Shown here one piece after another: positions 6,460 to 10,017 of a DNA stretch of 10,017 bases. The DNA comes from Betaproteobacteria bacterium UBA2293 (GTDB lineage: Bacteria > Pseudomonadota > Gammaproteobacteria > Burkholderiales > Rhodocyclaceae). Location of the stretch: positions 5,389 through 15,405 of the forward strand of contig DDWF01000162.1 of assembly GCA_002345845.1 (NCBI GenBank), in the 5' to 3' direction. The position numbers and the translations under genes are program-made. The notes beneath the pieces are model-generated. The model saw nothing but the letters and a program-made list of their open reading frames with translations, did no database searches and was not told where the DNA came from. How positions within the stretch are numbered: position 1 is the stretch's first letter; the number at the start of each line of letters is the position of its first letter.

Positions 6460-6843
6460 ATGATTTTCTCTGTCGAAAGCGACAAGTCGTTCTACGAGGC
6501 CTCGGTCGATCTGGGTGAGGTATTGCTGCGCCTGGGTTTTGTCGTGCTGCAGGCCGATGACCAGGGGGAATTCCTGCGCAACAAGGGGCTGGAGTGCGAT
6601 GAGGAACTGAAAGTGTTCTCGGTGGCCATTCCACGCCTGACGGAGGCGCTGCTGGTTGTCGATATGCGGCTCGGGCTGGCGCTGCCCTGGCGCCTGAGCG
6701 TGTTCACCGAGGATGGGGTAACGCGTCTCGGCTTTCTGCGCCCGTCGATTGTTTTGCCGGCCTTGTCACCACTGGCGGCGGCGTTGCCGCTGACGGAGGA
6801 GTTGGAGGGGCGTTTGCGCCAGGTACTGGAAGAGGCGCGCTGA
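6460..6843 (+). CDS. DUF302-family protein
   Basis: The 127-residue protein from the ATG at 6460 begins MIFSVESDKSFYEA. The body follows the DUF302 pattern: an amphipathic helix with LGEVLLRLGFVVL (about 18-30), a FLRNKGLECDEELKVFSV segment (about 38-55), then a strand and turn with LPWRLSVF (about 76-83). DUF302 proteins are small, widespread and of unsettled biochemistry. AAGGG lies 6 bases before the ATG; a TTG directly before it could also start translation. There is no signal peptide, so it is probably cytoplasmic. Its stop codon lies in the left arm of a perfect inverted repeat shared with the end of the convergent hipA gene. Family assignment is by eye from the pattern of conserved residues. 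Confidence 0.75.
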   Translation: MIFSVESDKSFYEASVDLGEVLLRLGFVVLQADDQGEFLRNKGLECDEELKVFSVAIPRLTEALLVVDMRLGLALPWRLSVFTEDGVTRLGFLRPSIVLPALSPLAAALPLTEELEGRLRQVLEEAR

Positions 6844-6856
6844 GCGTCCTCAGCGC
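6837..6856. terminator. inverted repeat joining the ends of two convergent genes
   Basis: GCGCTGAG (6837-6844) and CTCAGCGC (6849-6856) are perfect 8-base arms around a CGTC loop. The TGA of the DUF302 gene (6841-6843) is in one arm and the TGA of hipA (6850-6852 on the minus strand) is in the other. Only six bases separate the two stop codons. There is no T run on either side, so it is at best a bidirectional hairpin that protects RNA ends or assists termination, not a classical terminator. Confidence 0.5.
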
Positions 6857-8163
6857 AAGGGCAGCAGCTGGGCCTGGATGTCAGCCATCTGTTCTTCCGG
6901 GACCTCGGCTTGTCGGGCAAACTGCGGCCAGGACAGGATGGCTGCGCGCACTGCCTCGATCACCCGCTTGGCCGTGCCGACACCAAAGCGCTCTGCTTCG
7001 GCGAGCAGGTCGAGCACAGTAAATTCCTTGAACTTGCCGTTCACCGACATCAGGTGCTGGTGCGTCCATTCCCCGCTTGGATTGTGGGCGAAGGTGATGT
7101 CGTACGCAGGTGCCAGTTCCCAGGTGGCGCTACCCTGGCGCAGCAGGAAGGAGAAGTTCTTGGTGTGGTCATCGCAGTTGCGGCCCATGACGTTGAACAC
7201 CATGCGCCGGAAAGCCTCTTCCATGTCTTCGTAAGGCAAGGCCAACTGGCCGATGGTGTTGAACAGCTGGGCATAGGAGTTGGTGCCTTTCTTTTTGTAA
7301 TCGACATGGGCCATCGCGCAGAGCGTCTGCTGGTGATGGCGGGCGTTTTGCCCGGCGCGGTCGAAGCGCTGGGTCATGAAGTGCGCCCGGCCATGCTCCT
7401 TGAGCAGCCGGCAGTCGGTCATGTGGATGCCGGCGGCGCGTGCCATCAAGTGGTAGGCGTACTCGATGCGGCCGTAGTTCTGGCTGGTGCCCAGTTCCTG
7501 GTCCTTGCCCATGCCGTCGAACTTGAGCAGCCAATGCTCGAAGCCCTCCGGGGCATCCAGCTGGCCGGAACGGAGTTCGCCGGTCTCCGGGTGCACGGCA
7601 ATCACCGCCTTGGCCCGGGCACCGCCGGCGCTGGTGCCGACGTCGATGATGCTGCGCAATGCGGCATTCGTATGGTCGTCATCGGCCATGTCGCCGGTGA
7701 CTGCCCGCCGCGCCTGGTCGACCAGGGAGCTCAGTTCGATGGCCGTCGGCTTGTGCCTGACCGGGCCGCGTGCCGGCTTGAAGGTCAGCGCTCCCATGGC
7801 CCGGCTGTTCATGTAGGCCAGCCGGTCCAGTGGTGTGACCTCCCGGGCGGCAATGCCCTGGTCGGCCATGTAGCGGTTGATCAGGGCGTTGCCGAAATCG
7901 TCAGGCAGGGCATCGCTCAGCATCGCCGGCAAACGTTTGTAAGTGGCCTCTGGCAAGTCGGTGAACAGGTAGGGTTCCGCCGTCGTGACAGGCATGTGCA
8001 AGGGGGCTGGCTCAATCCCTTGCGCGGCAAACTCGCGGGTGTAGGCAAAGACGTAGTAGCCGTAGGTCGGATCCAGCGCCACGGAACCGATGTGCATGCC
8101 CCAGAGATGGACTTCAACGGCAGGGACGTGCTTGTAGGGCCGGGTTTTCCTGGTACTGGTCAT
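6850..8163 (-). CDS. hipA: HipA-family Ser/Thr protein kinase (toxin of a HipBA-type module)
   Basis: The 437-residue protein has the N-terminal HipA couple domain and a C-terminal kinase-like domain. Visible motifs are the glycine-rich loop TSAGGARAK at 177-185, LLKFDG with Lys214, QRFDR at 265-269, the catalytic segment NCDDHTKN at 329-336 (Asp331, His333 and Asn336 align with the E. coli HipA active site), and the metal-binding Asp355 in AYDITF. No key residue is missing, so it is probably active. HipA of E. coli phosphorylates glutamyl-tRNA synthetase and arrests translation; the target here is unknown, as HipA relatives differ in substrate. It follows the Xre-type gene by six bases in one operon. 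The order antitoxin then toxin and the close spacing are typical. The gene separates norB from the rest of the window and lies opposite a long spurious plus-strand frame. Confidence 0.92.
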   Translation of the reverse strand: MTSTRKTRPYKHVPAVEVHLWGMHIGSVALDPTYGYYVFAYTREFAAQGIEPAPLHMPVTTAEPYLFTDLPEATYKRLPAMLSDALPDDFGNALINRYMADQGIAAREVTPLDRLAYMNSRAMGALTFKPARGPVRHKPTAIELSSLVDQARRAVTGDMADDDHTNAALRSIIDVGTSAGGARAKAVIAVHPETGELRSGQLDAPEGFEHWLLKFDGMGKDQELGTSQNYGRIEYAYHLMARAAGIHMTDCRLLKEHGRAHFMTQRFDRAGQNARHHQQTLCAMAHVDYKKKGTNSYAQLFNTIGQLALPYEDMEEAFRRMVFNVMGRNCDDHTKNFSFLLRQGSATWELAPAYDITFAHNPSGEWTHQHLMSVNGKFKEFTVLDLLAEAERFGVGTAKRVIEAVRAAILSWPQFARQAEVPEEQMADIQAQLLPLR

Positions 8164-8169
8164 CGGGGC

Positions 8170-8496
8170 TCAAACGGGCGTGTCGGTGTTGCCGGCGCGG
8201 CGTGGGCGGGAGGCGCGCTGGCGCGGCCGCGCCTCGCGGGTCAATGCCAAAGGGTTGATGGTGGCCACCGGGGCGACGGTGTTAAGCCATTCCTGCCGCC
8301 CGAGCGCCCGCAGCACGCAGACCAGCGTTTTGATCGTCGAGCCCTGACCGGCTTCCAGGCTGCGCAAGGCGCGAACGCTGACCCCTGCGCGCTCGGCCAG
8401 GGTTTTCTGGTCGAGGTTTCGCGATAGCCGCAGGGCCCTGAGCTTCTCGCCCAGACTCGCTTCCATCTCAGCCGGTGTCAAATTGACAGTTGTCAT
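8170..8496 (-). CDS. hipB: Xre/HipB-family DNA-binding antitoxin
   Basis: The 108-residue protein has a Cro/C1-type helix-turn-helix at about residues 14-65, with LRALRLSRNLDQKTLAERAG followed by VSVRALRSLEAG. The C-terminal tail of about 30 residues is rich in Arg and Pro and is probably flexible. The ATG at 8496 is chosen over a GTG at 8502 because AGAGGTG is at the right distance for the ATG and too close for the GTG. It lies six bases before hipA. HipB-type proteins bind the kinase and repress their own operon by binding palindromic operators, and three similar dyad elements lie directly upstream. The tail is longer than the C-terminal end of E. coli HipB and could contact the kinase or DNA. 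Confidence 0.9.
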   Translation of the reverse strand: MTTVNLTPAEMEASLGEKLRALRLSRNLDQKTLAERAGVSVRALRSLEAGQGSTIKTLVCVLRALGRQEWLNTVAPVATINPLALTREARPRQRASRPRRAGNTDTPV

Positions 8497-8520
8497 GATC
8501 ACCTCTAATTACAGGTTCCA

Positions 8521-8544
8521 TTAAGCGCCCGTTTTACGCCTTAA
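8521..8544. promoter_or_regulatory. hipBA dyad element 1 (leader-proximal operator candidate)
   Basis: The element has the half-sites TTAAGCGCC and ACGCCTTAA, an imperfect dyad with TTAA at both ends. With a one-base shift its first 14 bases agree with element 2 at 12 positions. It lies 25 bases upstream of the hipB ATG, inside the predicted leader. Confidence 0.5.
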
Positions 8545-8561
8545 ATCAAGTAAATGGCTAA

Positions 8562-8585
8562 TTAGCGCCCTTTTTGAGCTGATTA
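8562..8585. promoter_or_regulatory. hipBA dyad element 2, overlapping the -10
   Basis: The half-sites are TTAGCGCCC and GAGCTGATTA, an imperfect dyad. It agrees with element 3 at 18 of 24 positions in the same orientation. It covers most of the predicted -10 (8582-8587) and the expected transcription start, so a protein bound here would block polymerase. The palindrome GCTAATTAGC at 8557-8566 overlaps its left end. Confidence 0.55.
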
Positions 8586-8610
8586 TAAAAATATTGGTTT
8601 AGTTTGTCAT
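8582..8610 (-). promoter_or_regulatory. sigma70-type promoter of hipBA
   Basis: On the minus strand, -35 ATGACA (8610-8605) and -10 TATAAT (8587-8582) are separated by 17 bases: 11 of 12 consensus positions at ideal spacing. Transcription should start near 8575, giving a leader of about 80 bases before the hipB ATG. Dyad elements overlap and flank it. Confidence 0.75.
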
Positions 8611-8614
8611 TGCA

Positions 8615-8640
8615 ATTAGCGGCGATTTTAAGCCGATAAT
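8615..8640. promoter_or_regulatory. hipBA dyad element 3, upstream of the -35
   Basis: This is the best dyad of the three. ATTAGCGGC (8615-8623) and GCCGATAAT (8632-8640) are nine-base arms with a single mismatch around an eight-base A+T-rich centre. It abuts the -35 element. Its centre is 54 bases from that of element 2, which in turn is 41 bases from element 1. Confidence 0.6.
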
Positions 8641-8761
8641 CTATAGTTTTTGCTTTCTAGGGGTTGAATTACACCTATTGTCGATGTTATCTGCGAGGTG
8701 TCTATCGCTGTGCGGGTCATGGCTCGGTTAGCAGCACTTCCCCGGCAAGATGCGATGAAGC

Positions 8762-8792
8762 AAAAAAAAGCGCGGATCTTTCGATCCGCGCT
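8762..8792 (-). terminator. rho-independent terminator of norB
   Basis: On the minus strand a perfect ten-pair stem, AGCGCGGATC with GATCCGCGCT and loop GAAA, is followed at once by a run of T (8769-8762 read on the minus strand). It lies 25 bases after the norB stop and should end the norCB transcript before the hipBA promoter. Confidence 0.92.
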
Positions 8793-8817
8793 GAAAATGC
8801 TACCTGGATGAATCTTC

Positions 8818-10017
<1,200 letters not shown>

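Larger units (their letters stand above)
8497..8817 (-). other. A+T-rich intergenic region between norB and hipB
   Basis: This 320-base stretch holds the hipBA control region (8503-8640) and the norB terminator (8762-8792). Between them, 8641-8761 shows no gene, repeat or site that I can support. The portion 8500-8680 is much richer in A+T than the surrounding genes. Confidence 0.7.

Noticed and set aside
6910..8427. Long plus-strand open frame of about 500 residues
   Set aside because: It is antisense to hipA and hipB, which have clear family motifs; the frame is open only because of high GC content.

Overview
The window looks like a high-GC, facultatively denitrifying betaproteobacterium (Rhodocyclales-like, for example Dechloromonas, Azonexus or Thauera relatives). 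This rests on the cNOR gene content, the overall base composition and the style of the nor accessory genes; it is an inference, not a database match.

Both ends carry nitric oxide reductase genes on the minus strand. The right end (8818-10017) is the 3' part of norB, the catalytic subunit of cytochrome c-dependent NO reductase, closed by a strong terminator. The left end (1-2715) is a tightly overlapping accessory operon read leftwards: norE, norF, norQ, a small unrecognised membrane protein, and a polytopic 4Fe-4S protein that runs off the window. norC should lie just beyond the right edge; no norD is visible and it may lie beyond the left edge.

Between these two nor blocks are about 6 kb of other genes. 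From left to right: a divergent, A+T-richer gene of unknown function (2970-3716); a 540-base stretch without a gene but with palindromes; a bacteriohemerythrin (4259-4657) with a double hairpin terminator; spermidine acetyltransferase speG (minus, 4802-5335); divergent lipoprotein Cu/Zn superoxide dismutase sodC (5488-6000), followed by a small membrane protein and a DUF302-family protein; and a convergent hipBA-type kinase/antitoxin pair (minus, 6850-8496). The hipBA pair has its own near-consensus promoter, set among three similar dyad elements in an A+T-rich intergenic region.

Functionally the window combines NO reduction and its assembly factors with O2/NO-binding (hemerythrin), superoxide removal (SodC) and polyamine acetylation (SpeG). 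That reads as a respiratory and oxidative/nitrosative stress neighbourhood, but co-regulation of the central genes with nor is not shown by the sequence. The most interesting unexplained parts are the three-element control region of hipBA, the unknown gene at 2970-3716 with its long non-coding flank, and the two unnamed membrane proteins (one coupled to norQ, one behind sodC). No CRISPR array, rRNA, tRNA or recognisable insertion sequence was seen.
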